Assembly (NCBI GenBank): GCA_028710895.1
Contig: JAQTTH010000003.1
Coordinates: forward strand, 124,001-188,000
DNA length: 64,000 nucleotides
From: Paludibacter sp.
Lineage (GTDB): Bacteria; Bacteroidota; Bacteroidia; Bacteroidales; Paludibacteraceae
Reading direction: 5' to 3'
This document shows positions 36,167 through 44,440 of this stretch, piece by piece. The notes under the pieces are model-generated. The model had not been told where the DNA came from and did no database searches. It was given only the letters and a program-made list of their open reading frames with translations. Positions within the stretch are counted from its first letter, which is position 1. Each line of letters begins with the position of its first letter. The position numbers and the translations under genes are program-made.

Positions 36167-37228
36167 ATGTCATTCAAATCAAAAGCTGCTTTTTTACCGG
36201 GCAACAGCACCGTAATTTTTAAAGATGTAGAATTCCCAAAACCCGGACATGGCGAAGTTCTGCTCAAAGTAAAATCATCTACAATTTGCGGTAGCGACAT
36301 TCGTGCTATTTATCGCGAACACCTTGGAAAAGGTCCTGAGGGCTATCAAAATAAAATTTGCGGACATGAACCGGCAGGACAAATTATCTCTTGCGGGCCT
36401 GGCATGAAACGTTTCAAAGAAGGCGATCGCGTGGTGGTTTACCATATTTCGGGTTGCGGATGTTGTAACGATTGTCGTCGCGGTTATATGATTTCGTGTA
36501 AAAGCGAATCACGTGCTGCTTACGGTTGGCAACGTGACGGTGGTATGGCCGAATACATGATTGCCGAAGAAAAAGACCTTGTTCTTTTGCCGGATAGCCT
36601 TACTTACACCGATGGAGCACAAATTGCCTGCGGATTTGGAACTGTTTATGAAGGTTTGGAGAAAATCGGTATCTGTGGAAATGATGCAGTGTTGGTAACC
36701 GGTCTTGGTCCTGTTGGATTGGCTGCATTGATGCTTGCTAAAGCCATGGGAGCTCAAAAACTGATTGGCGTTGATACCGTTGCTGAACGTTGTCAGATTG
36801 CTAAAGACCTTGGTTTGGCCGACGAAGTTTTCGTTTCAGGACCGGATGTAATGGAAAAAGTAATGGCCGCAACCAACGGAAAAGGCTACGAGCGTACTGT
36901 TGACTGTTCTGGTCATACTTCAGGTCGTCAATTGTGTATCCGTGCAACCCGTCAGTGGGGTAAAATGGTTATGATTGGCGAGGGTGGAACCGTAGAATTC
37001 AACCCTAGTCCGGACATTATCCACGACCAAAAAACCATTTACGGCTCATGGGTAACATCCATTTGGCGCATGGAAGAATTGGTGGAACGCATCGAACGCT
37101 GGGGAATTCACCCTGAAGATTTGGTTACACACCGCTTCCAGCTGCAACAAGCTCCAGAGGCATACTCGCTTATGGCCGAAGGCAAATGTGGTAAAGTAGC
37201 CATCGTTTTTGACGAGGAAATCAAGTAA
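36167..37228 (+). CDS. Zinc-dependent medium-chain alcohol dehydrogenase
   Basis: The 353-residue protein keeps the catalytic zinc ligands (C41 in TICGSD, H67-E68 in GHEPAG) and a four-Cys structural zinc site (C97, C100, C103, C111). The nucleotide fold is VLVTGLGPVGLAALMLAKAM. The family includes threonine, sorbitol and lactaldehyde/propanediol dehydrogenases; I cannot fix the substrate. Its place between fucU and an aldo/keto reductase suggests action on fucose, a fucose-derived polyol or lactaldehyde. Confidence 0.85.
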   Translation: MSFKSKAAFLPGNSTVIFKDVEFPKPGHGEVLLKVKSSTICGSDIRAIYREHLGKGPEGYQNKICGHEPAGQIISCGPGMKRFKEGDRVVVYHISGCGCCNDCRRGYMISCKSESRAAYGWQRDGGMAEYMIAEEKDLVLLPDSLTYTDGAQIACGFGTVYEGLEKIGICGNDAVLVTGLGPVGLAALMLAKAMGAQKLIGVDTVAERCQIAKDLGLADEVFVSGPDVMEKVMAATNGKGYERTVDCSGHTSGRQLCIRATRQWGKMVMIGEGGTVEFNPSPDIIHDQKTIYGSWVTSIWRMEELVERIERWGIHPEDLVTHRFQLQQAPEAYSLMAEGKCGKVAIVFDEEIK

Positions 37229-37317
37229 TTGACCATTTATTCATTTACTATTTACCTTTGAACCAGAGTCGGACATTTGTCTTGACTCCTGGTTCTAACA
37301 TCTAAAAATCTAATTAC

Positions 37318-38322
37318 ATGCAAACAATAGATGCTTCAAAAGTTCCATTTAAAACCTTATCTACCGGCGATAAAATTCCGGTAATTGGGTTGGGAACGTT
37401 CGGTTCGGACAATTACGATGCCGAAACCATTGCGCAAGCAGTGAAAACAGCTATAAAAATGGGCTACCGTCACATCGACTGTGCCTCGGTTTATGGCAAT
37501 GAAAAAGAAATAGGTGCAGCTTTACAGGAAGTTTTTGCTGAAGGAATTGTGACTCGCGAAGAACTTTGGATTACCTCTAAAGTGTGGAACGATAAACACA
37601 AAGAAGTCGTTGAATCGTGCAAACAATCGTTGGCTGATTTACAACTCGATTATCTTGATTTGTATCTGGTACACTGGCCATTCCCAAATTACCATGCTCC
37701 GAAGTGTGATGGTGATTCGCGTAATCCGGATTCTGTTCCATATAACCACGAAGGTTATATGAAAACATGGGCACAAATGGAAAGTTTGGTTGAAGCCGGT
37801 TTGGTAAGAAATATAGGTACTTCAAACGTGACCATTCCTAAAATGAAACTGATTTTGCGTGATTGCAAAATTAGGCCGGTATTGAACGAAATGGAAATTC
37901 ACCCACACTTCCAACAGCCTGAATTGTATCAGTATATGAAAGACAATGGGGTGGAAGTAATTGGTTATAGTCCGATTGGTTCACCCGGTCGCCCAGAACG
38001 TGATAAAACACCGGAAGATACTGTTGATATGGAAGATCCCGTTATTGTTGCTATTGCAGACCGCTTAGGAGTTCATCCGGCTGTTGTTTGCCTAAAATGG
38101 GCTGTACAACGTGGTCAAATTACCATTCCATTCTCGGTAAAAACCGATAAAATGTACAACAATCTGAAAGGAATCACCGAAGGCCCGTTGACTGATGAAG
38201 AAATGGTGACTGTATCGAAAATCGATAAACAATGCCGCCTCATCAAAGGTCAGGTATTCCTGTGGGAATCTGCCAAAGGCTGGGAAGACCTTTGGGATTT
38301 AAACGGTGAGATAACCGCCTAG
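37318..38322 (+). CDS. Aldo/keto reductase
   Basis: The 334-residue TIM-barrel enzyme shows the AKR catalytic set: HIDCASVYGNEKEIG (Asp and Tyr), WITSKVWN (Lys) and YLVHWPFP (His). The cofactor loop is IPFSVKTDKM. AKRs reduce carbonyls with NAD(P)H; a role in converting L-lactaldehyde to 1,2-propanediol, or in reducing a fucose-derived ketone, fits the cluster but is inference. It follows the dehydrogenase gene after 89 bases and ends at a strong terminator, so fucU, the dehydrogenase and this gene form one transcript. Confidence 0.88.
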   Translation: MQTIDASKVPFKTLSTGDKIPVIGLGTFGSDNYDAETIAQAVKTAIKMGYRHIDCASVYGNEKEIGAALQEVFAEGIVTREELWITSKVWNDKHKEVVESCKQSLADLQLDYLDLYLVHWPFPNYHAPKCDGDSRNPDSVPYNHEGYMKTWAQMESLVEAGLVRNIGTSNVTIPKMKLILRDCKIRPVLNEMEIHPHFQQPELYQYMKDNGVEVIGYSPIGSPGRPERDKTPEDTVDMEDPVIVAIADRLGVHPAVVCLKWAVQRGQITIPFSVKTDKMYNNLKGITEGPLTDEEMVTVSKIDKQCRLIKGQVFLWESAKGWEDLWDLNGEITA

Positions 38323-38332
38323 CGTCACTAAA

Positions 38333-38374
38333 TCTTCGGCAGAAAATAGTTGACCTTATTTTTTCTGCCGAAGA
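38333..38374 (+). terminator. Terminator after the aldo/keto reductase
   Basis: Perfect 14-base arms TCTTCGGCAGAAAA (38333-38346) and TTTTCTGCCGAAGA (38361-38374) lie 10 bases after the stop codon. A T-rich tract sits at the stem top instead of after it, so efficiency is uncertain. Confidence 0.55.
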
Positions 38375-38388
38375 ACATAAATTTTATG

Positions 38389-38436
38389 GGTCTAAGTCTG
38401 AAAACTTAGACCTATTTTTGCAGCATAGTTCAGCAC
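38389..38436 (+). promoter_or_regulatory. fucP promoter with two operator-like sites
   Basis: Arms GGTCTAAGT (38389-38397) and ACTTAGACC (38404-38412) form an inverted repeat. The -7 box TATTTTTG follows at 38413-38420, and then CAGCATAGTTCAGCAC at 38421-38436. The last motif recurs as CAGCACAGTTCAGCAT before fucI (40763-40778), so it is a candidate FucR site at the transcription start. Confidence 0.5.
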
Positions 38437-38485
38437 AGAAAAATCCTTAAATCATTTAATAAATCTAATCACACAAAAAAAAATC

Positions 38486-39736
38486 ATGTCACACCCAAAA
38501 CTCATTTCCAAAGAATACAAACTTCCGTATATATTTATCACATCATTATTTTTCCTGTGGGGTTTGGCTCATGGAATGCTTGATACCTTAGATAAACACT
38601 TCCAACAAATTCTTCACTTACATAAATGGCAATCGAGTTTTATACAATTTGCATTGTACGGAGCTTATTTTAGCATGGCTATCCCGGCGGGTATGTTTAT
38701 GAGGCGCTATGGCTACAAAAAAGGAATTGTGCTGGGATTATTCCTCTTTGCTTCGGGTGCGTTACTGATAGCTGCAACCGCGGGATTTGAGTCATTTTGG
38801 GTATTTCTTACCTGTTTATTCCTGTTAGGCTGTGGTTTAGCTACGCTCGAAACGGCTGCCAATCCCTATACCACTAAATTAGGCCCAAGGGAAACTGCTG
38901 AACGAAGAATCAATCTTTCTCAATCTTTCAACGGATTAGCCTGGGTTTTGGGGCCACTTATTGCTCTATACATTTACAACAGCACCAGCGAAATAGAAGG
39001 CGAAAAATTTTATTCTACTATTTTGCCGATGTTAGCAATCGGGCTACTGGTATTGTCAGTTGCGATTGTGTTTATGCGTTTGAAACTTCCTGAAATTAGC
39101 GAAGAAGATGAAATACATGCACATGGTTTTGTTGAAACAGGCATTGAGGAAAAGCCAACATTTCATATTCCATTGAAAAAACAATCCCACTTTGTATTAG
39201 GTGTTATTGCTCAGTTTTCGTATGTAGCTGCACAAACCGGAATATTTAGCTATCTGATTAATTTTGTGACTGATGCCGGGCAACACCCACGGTTTGATGT
39301 GAAGTTAGCACCCTACTTCTTAAGCATTGGTTTTGCCTTATTTATGGTGGGTCGCATGAGTGGAAGTTATTTAATGTCGTTGATGAAACCAACTAAATTA
39401 TTGGCATTCTGTGCGATTCTGGGTGCCTTATTGTTGCCAATAGTAAGCATGAAATTAGGTTGGATCTCTTTAATTTCGCTCTATGCTGTATTTTTCGTAA
39501 TGTCAATTATGTTCCCAACTATATTTGCATTGGCCATAAAAGATTTGGGACCGCAAACCAAAAGAGCATCGTCCTTATTGGTAATGGCTATTGTCGGCGG
39601 CGCTGTATTTCCTCCATTTATGGGTTTGATTGCCGATAAATTTGGAATGTCAATCGGATTTTTAGCTCCAATTCCGTTCTTTGCATTTATTGCATTTTAT
39701 GCAATCAGTGGTCATAAAGTAAAAGAATCGGTATAA
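38486..39736 (+). CDS. fucP: L-fucose:H+ symporter
   Basis: This MFS permease has 12 membrane helices over 416 residues. FFLWGLAHGMLDTLDKHFQ in helix 1 and LATLETAANPY in helix 4 hold the Asp and Glu that in E. coli FucP take part in proton coupling and sugar recognition. GYKKGIVLGLFLFASGALL is the usual helix 3 region, and the loop KDLGPQTKRASSLLVMAIV is conserved. It imports L-fucose with protons. fucR begins 10 bases after its stop codon, so they share a transcript. The promoter carries two operator-like sites. Confidence 0.95.
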   Translation: MSHPKLISKEYKLPYIFITSLFFLWGLAHGMLDTLDKHFQQILHLHKWQSSFIQFALYGAYFSMAIPAGMFMRRYGYKKGIVLGLFLFASGALLIAATAGFESFWVFLTCLFLLGCGLATLETAANPYTTKLGPRETAERRINLSQSFNGLAWVLGPLIALYIYNSTSEIEGEKFYSTILPMLAIGLLVLSVAIVFMRLKLPEISEEDEIHAHGFVETGIEEKPTFHIPLKKQSHFVLGVIAQFSYVAAQTGIFSYLINFVTDAGQHPRFDVKLAPYFLSIGFALFMVGRMSGSYLMSLMKPTKLLAFCAILGALLLPIVSMKLGWISLISLYAVFFVMSIMFPTIFALAIKDLGPQTKRASSLLVMAIVGGAVFPPFMGLIADKFGMSIGFLAPIPFFAFIAFYAISGHKVKESV

Positions 39737-39746
39737 AGAACAGATT

Positions 39747-40733
39747 ATGCCTCAAATAAAATTTTCAAATTCTTCGACAAAAATAAAAACCCTTGCAGAT
39801 GGAATAAGTCTTTCTATCATGCAGGGGAAACTGTCGGTGGGTGATAATTTGCTGTCAATCAACGAAGCAAGTGCGTTGCACAGAGTTTCGCGCGATACGG
39901 TTTTTAAAGCCTATAAAATGCTTAAAAGCCGAGGCTTAATTGATTCAAATCCAATGAAAGGCTATTTTGTAACCGGCGAAGTGAATCATGTGCTGCTTTT
40001 GCTCGATACCTATTCTTCATTCAAACAAAATCTTTATCGTCGGTTTGTCGATAATTTGCCTGAAAACTATAAAGTTGATTTGATATTTCATCAATATAAC
40101 GAACAGCTTTTCGAAACTATTGTGGGAGAAAGTATTGGCAAATACAGCATGTATGTGGTAATGAATTTTTCGAATGAGTATCTATCGGAAACTTTGAAAT
40201 TAATTCCAACAAATAAATTGCTTTTGCTCGATTTTGGAAATTTTGATAAGGGAGATTATTCCTTTATTTGTCAGGATTTTGATGTTTCACTTTATAATTG
40301 TTTGATTGAGGGTGATAGTTTACTGCGAAAATATAAAAAACTTGTATACGTTTTTCCGGAAGAACTTTGTCACCCGATAAGCTCAATAGAATACTTTAAA
40401 AAGTTCTGTTTTGAGCGTAATTTTGAGTACGAAATCGTTCGAAAAGAGTCTGATTGGAAGGGTGTAGAGGTAGGAACAGCCTATTTGTGCATCTTGTCCG
40501 AAGATTTGGTGAAGATCATAAAGAACGCAGATGTAAATGGATTGAAAATTGGTGATGATATTGGTCTTATTTCGTACAATGACGAACCTGTTTTGGAGGT
40601 AATTAAAAATGGGATTTCTGCTATCAGCATCGATTTTGGCATGTTGGGCGAAAAAGCAGCTTATTTTGTAAAAACGAAACAACCTGTGCAGGAATATCTG
40701 CAAACTAAGTTGATAATCAGAAAATCAATCTGA
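39747..40733 (+). CDS. fucR: GntR-family repressor FucR
   Basis: The 328-residue regulator has an N-terminal GntR winged helix. TLADGISLSIMQGKLSVGDN and HRVSRDTVFKAYKMLKSRGL are its parts, and GYFVTGEV ends the domain. The C-terminal domain is LacI-effector-like rather than UTRA, as in FucR of Bacteroides thetaiotaomicron, which responds to L-fucose. Its place directly before fucI is the same as there. It probably binds the repeated motif CAGCAYAGTTCAGCAY found before fucP and fucI; the site assignment is inference. It follows fucP by 10 bases. Confidence 0.9.
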   Translation: MPQIKFSNSSTKIKTLADGISLSIMQGKLSVGDNLLSINEASALHRVSRDTVFKAYKMLKSRGLIDSNPMKGYFVTGEVNHVLLLLDTYSSFKQNLYRRFVDNLPENYKVDLIFHQYNEQLFETIVGESIGKYSMYVVMNFSNEYLSETLKLIPTNKLLLLDFGNFDKGDYSFICQDFDVSLYNCLIEGDSLLRKYKKLVYVFPEELCHPISSIEYFKKFCFERNFEYEIVRKESDWKGVEVGTAYLCILSEDLVKIIKNADVNGLKIGDDIGLISYNDEPVLEVIKNGISAISIDFGMLGEKAAYFVKTKQPVQEYLQTKLIIRKSI

Positions 40734-40762
40734 AAAATAATTTCTTTTTTTTGAAATTTAAA

Positions 40763-40778
40763 CAGCACAGTTCAGCAT
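40763..40778 (+). promoter_or_regulatory. Candidate FucR site before fucI
   Basis: CAGCACAGTTCAGCAT differs at two positions from CAGCATAGTTCAGCAC before fucP. It contains two CAGCA units ten bases apart, that is one helical turn. It lies in the 86-base fucR-fucI gap. Confidence 0.5.
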
Positions 40779-40819
40779 TAAATAAAAAATATATATACTC
40801 TTAATAATTAAAAATAATC

Positions 40820-42664
40820 ATGCAAGCAGGAAAATTAGACGGTACAATTTCGGAAGCCGGAGTTTATACCCGTAAAGTAAAATCAGGAAGACTACAAGGA
40901 GAAAACCCTAAAATTGGTATTCGTCCAACTATCGATGCACGTCAGGGTGGTGTGCGCGAATCGTTGGAAGCGCAAACCATGAATATGGCTAAAAACTTAG
41001 CCAACTTTATTACTTCAACGCTGAAATACAGCGATGGAACTCCGGTACAATGCGTTATTGCCGATACTACCATTGGTCGGGTTGACGAAGCGGCAGCTTG
41101 TGCCGAAAAATTTAAATTGTCGGGAGTTGGTGCCACAATCACCGTTACTCCGGCCTGGTGCTATGGTAGCGAAACCATTGATATGGATCCGCAATTGCCA
41201 AAAGCTATCTGGGGTTTCAACGGAACGGAGCGTCCGGGAGCGGTATATCTGGCAGCTGCCTTGGCTGGTCATAACCAAAAAGGTATTCCGGCATTCGGCA
41301 TTTATGGACGCGATGTGCAGGATGGTGGCGACAATACCATTCCGGCTGATGTACAGGAAAAAATTATCCGTTTCACCAAAGCTGCCATTGCGGTAGCAAG
41401 TTTGAAAGGAAAATCTTATTTGTCAATTGGCTCTGTATCAATGGGTATTGCCGGCTCTATTGTAAATACTGACTTTTTCCAGGAATATTTGGGAATGCGC
41501 AACGAATCGGTGGACATGAGCGAAATCAGTCGCCGCGTGCAATTGGGCATTTTTGACCCTGAAGAATTCAAAAAAGCCATGGATTGGACTGCAAAAAACT
41601 GCAAACCAAACGAAGGCGAAGACACAAACGAGGACGACAAAAAGAAATCGCGTGAGCAATTGGATATAGAATGGGAATTTGTGGTAAAAATGACCATGAT
41701 TATGCGCGATTTGATGATTGGCAACCCAAAATTGGCTGAACTTGGTTTTGGTGAAGAAGCATTGGGTCACAATGCAATTGCATCCGGTTTTCAGGGTCAA
41801 CGCCAATGGACCGACTTTATGCCAAACGGTGATTTTGCCGAAGCTATTCTGAATACATCATTCGACTGGAACGGAATCCGCGAAGCATTTATCGTAGCAA
41901 CTGAAAACGATTCGTTGAATGGAGTGGCCATGTTGTTCGGAAAATTGGTAACTAATACAGCTCAGGTTTTTGCCGATGTGCGTACCTATTGGAGTCCAGA
42001 AGCTGTTGAGCGCGTAACCGGTCATAAGCTGCAAGGTTTGGGAGCGAATGGTTTGATTCACCTGATTAACTCAGGTTCAGCAGCCCTCGACGGTAGCGGC
42101 GAGCAAACTATCGACGGAAAACCAGCCATGAAACCATTCTGGGAAATCAGCGGCGAAGAAGTTCAAAAGACATTGGATGCAACAACCTGGTATCCTGCCG
42201 ACTGCGGTTACTTCCGCGGTGGAGGTTTTTCGTCTAAATTCATTTCAAAAGGTGGCATGCCGGTAACTATGGCCCGTATCAACCTGATAAAAGGTCTTGG
42301 TCCTGTACTTCAATTGGCTGAAGGTTGGACAGTGGAAATTCCTGCTGAAGTTCATAAAGTTTTGGACGACCGCACCAACAAAACATGGCCAACCACCTGG
42401 TTTGCACCACGCCTGACCGGCGAAGGTAACTTTGCCGATGTATATTCGGTAATGAACAACTGGGGTGCAAACCACGGTGCATTCAGCTACGGACATATTG
42501 GTGCCGACTTGATTACGCTGGCTTCGATGTTGCGCATTCCGGTGTGTATGCACAATGTTGACGAATCAAAAATTTTCCGTCCAAGTGCCTGGGCTGCATT
42601 CGGAATGGACAAAGAAGGGTCTGATTATCGTGCTTGCCAAACTTACGGAGCCTTATATAAATAA
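40820..42664 (+). CDS. fucI: L-fucose isomerase
   Basis: It converts L-fucose to L-fuculose with Mn2+. Over 614 residues (slightly longer than the E. coli protein) the family stretches are clear: [68 protein letters not shown] with the metal region, and a C-terminal [26 protein letters not shown]-type ATENDSLNG is also conserved. It is preceded by the FucR gene and a candidate FucR operator, and followed by a strong terminator. It therefore forms a unit with fucP and fucR, while fucK has its own promoter. Confidence 0.97.
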   Translation: MQAGKLDGTISEAGVYTRKVKSGRLQGENPKIGIRPTIDARQGGVRESLEAQTMNMAKNLANFITSTLKYSDGTPVQCVIADTTIGRVDEAAACAEKFKLSGVGATITVTPAWCYGSETIDMDPQLPKAIWGFNGTERPGAVYLAAALAGHNQKGIPAFGIYGRDVQDGGDNTIPADVQEKIIRFTKAAIAVASLKGKSYLSIGSVSMGIAGSIVNTDFFQEYLGMRNESVDMSEISRRVQLGIFDPEEFKKAMDWTAKNCKPNEGEDTNEDDKKKSREQLDIEWEFVVKMTMIMRDLMIGNPKLAELGFGEEALGHNAIASGFQGQRQWTDFMPNGDFAEAILNTSFDWNGIREAFIVATENDSLNGVAMLFGKLVTNTAQVFADVRTYWSPEAVERVTGHKLQGLGANGLIHLINSGSAALDGSGEQTIDGKPAMKPFWEISGEEVQKTLDATTWYPADCGYFRGGGFSSKFISKGGMPVTMARINLIKGLGPVLQLAEGWTVEIPAEVHKVLDDRTNKTWPTTWFAPRLTGEGNFADVYSVMNNWGANHGAFSYGHIGADLITLASMLRIPVCMHNVDESKIFRPSAWAAFGMDKEGSDYRACQTYGALYK

Positions 42665-42708
42665 GTGAACAATAATCTATTCTTTTTGAATGATATTTAA
42701 GTGTTGAG

Positions 42709-42748
42709 AACTAAAGATTGCAGTACTTTTGTACTCCAATCTTTAGTT
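42709..42748 (+). terminator. Terminator after fucI
   Basis: Arms AACTAAAGATTG (42709-42720) and CAATCTTTAGTT (42737-42748) enclose a further AGTAC/GTACT stem with loop TTTT. The stem is nearly perfect, with a single C/C mismatch. Confidence 0.7.
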
Positions 42749-42889
42749 TCTTGATTTTCGTATAGAAACAAATATTCGGCAATGTGTTTTTTGTTTCAGG
42801 ATTAAAAATGCATTGTTTTTCAGTTTGTTGCTAAAGATTCCGTTGATTATCAAAATATAAAGTTTTAAAGTCAAAATAGACAACGCCCG

Positions 42890-42913
42890 TTATTCAAGGA
42901 TTGAATAACTTTG
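42890..42913 (+). promoter_or_regulatory. fucK promoter overlapping an inverted repeat
   Basis: TTATTCAA (42890-42897) and TTGAATAA (42901-42908) are perfect arms separated by GGA. The right arm overlaps the -7 box TAACTTTG (42906-42913), so a bound repressor would block polymerase. fucK starts at 42933. Confidence 0.5.
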
Positions 42914-42932
42914 CAACCACTTTAAAAATAAC

Positions 42933-44411
42933 ATGAAAAATAAATCATTCTTAGCATTCGACCTCGGTGCCACAAGTGGTCGTTCTATCCTTGGTACTAT
43001 TGAGCATGGGCGACTTCAAATGAAGGAGTTGACGCGCTTCCCAAATCAAATTCTTCAGATTGGGGATCATTTTCACTGGAATATTTATTCTTTGTTCGAA
43101 CACCTCAAAGCCGGATTGGTTGCTGCGAAAAACGAAGGGGTAGAAATTACTTCTATCGGTATCGATACATGGGGCGTTGATTTCGCCATGTTGGCCGAAG
43201 ATGGATCTATCCTGGGTGCTCCGTACGCTTACCGTGACCCACACACTGTTGGTGCTCCCGAAAAATACTTCGAAATTGTTCCCCGCGAAAAAGTATATGA
43301 CCTTACCGGAATTCAGGTAATGAATTTCAATAGTTTGTACCAGCTTTTTGCATTAAGTCAGGCAGATAATTCATTGCTGAAAGCTACCAAAGAAATTCTA
43401 TTCATTCCTGATGCATTGGCATATTTGCTTACTGGTAATAAAGTAGTGGAATACACCATTGCATCGACTTCCCAAATTTTAAATCCACGAACCAAACAAT
43501 TTGAAGCTGAATTGCTCGAAAAAGCAGGCGTTTGTCCTTCTATTTTGGGTGAAATTGTAATGCCTGGTTATGAAATTGGCACCTTACGCGATGATTTAGC
43601 AGAAGAAAGTGAATTGGGTAAAGTAAAAGTGGTGGCAGTTGCCGGACACGATACGGGCGCAGCAGTTGCAGCTGTTCCGGCCGAGAACGAAAATTTTGCT
43701 TACCTTAGCTCCGGAACCTGGTCGCTGATGGGTATTGAAGTAAAAGATGCCATTATCAACGAAGAAACTTTTGCCTTGAACTTTACCAATGAAGGTGGGG
43801 TAGAAGGAACTACCCGTTTTCTGAAAAATATTACCGGCATGTGGTTGTTGGAACAATGTCTGAAAGAATGGAAAAAAGAAGGTATCACCTATGCATACGA
43901 AAAACTCGTGCAAATGGCCGATACAGTTCCTGCATTCCAATCGATGTTGGATACCGACCATACATCGTTTGCGAATCCTGTATGTATGACTAGTGCTATT
44001 GTTGAATATTGTGAGGCGACAGGTCAAAAAGCACCTTCGACACATGCCGAATTCGTTCGTTGTATTTTCGAAAGTCTTTCATTGAAATATAATTATGTAT
44101 TGGGCAAATTGAAAGGATTGGCTCCGTTCCCAATTGAGAAACTGCATGTTATTGGTGGTGGATCAAAAAACCCATTGTTGAATCAATGGACTGCCAATTC
44201 AATCGGAATACCAGTAATTGCAGGGCCATCCGAAGCAACCTCGATTGGTAATATTATGATTCAGGCAAAAGCTGCCGGATGTGTTGATTCGTTACAGGAA
44301 ATGCGTCAGATTATTGGTGAATCCGTTTTGTTGGATGAATTCTTGCCACAAAACCCCGAAGTGTGGGCTGAAGCCTATCAAAAATTCTTAGCTGTAACAA
44401 AGCTATCGTAA
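42933..44411 (+). CDS. fucK: L-fuculokinase/rhamnulokinase family sugar kinase
   Basis: This FGGY kinase (492 residues) has the actin-like phosphate loops LAFDLGATSGRSILG and GIDTWGVDFAML. GHDTGAAVAAVPA, SSGTWSLMG and IGGGSKNPLLNQWTANSIGI are the second-half motifs. In sequence it is closer to RhaB-type kinases, which is how FucK of Bacteroides also looks. The genomic context (fucI upstream) points to fuculose as substrate, giving L-fuculose-1-phosphate. The E2 gene of a 2-oxoacid dehydrogenase starts 29 bases after its stop codon, so kinase and complex share a transcript. Confidence 0.88.
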   Translation: MKNKSFLAFDLGATSGRSILGTIEHGRLQMKELTRFPNQILQIGDHFHWNIYSLFEHLKAGLVAAKNEGVEITSIGIDTWGVDFAMLAEDGSILGAPYAYRDPHTVGAPEKYFEIVPREKVYDLTGIQVMNFNSLYQLFALSQADNSLLKATKEILFIPDALAYLLTGNKVVEYTIASTSQILNPRTKQFEAELLEKAGVCPSILGEIVMPGYEIGTLRDDLAEESELGKVKVVAVAGHDTGAAVAAVPAENENFAYLSSGTWSLMGIEVKDAIINEETFALNFTNEGGVEGTTRFLKNITGMWLLEQCLKEWKKEGITYAYEKLVQMADTVPAFQSMLDTDHTSFANPVCMTSAIVEYCEATGQKAPSTHAEFVRCIFESLSLKYNYVLGKLKGLAPFPIEKLHVIGGGSKNPLLNQWTANSIGIPVIAGPSEATSIGNIMIQAKAAGCVDSLQEMRQIIGESVLLDEFLPQNPEVWAEAYQKFLAVTKLS

Positions 44412-44440
44412 ATAGTAAATGACTAAATTGTAAATATAAA

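Noticed and set aside
36167-37228. Non-phosphorylating L-fucose dehydrogenase pathway
   Set aside because: Two oxidoreductases beside fucU hint at it, but no fuconolactonase, fuconate dehydratase or KDG-type aldolase genes are in the cluster, while fucI and a kinase are.
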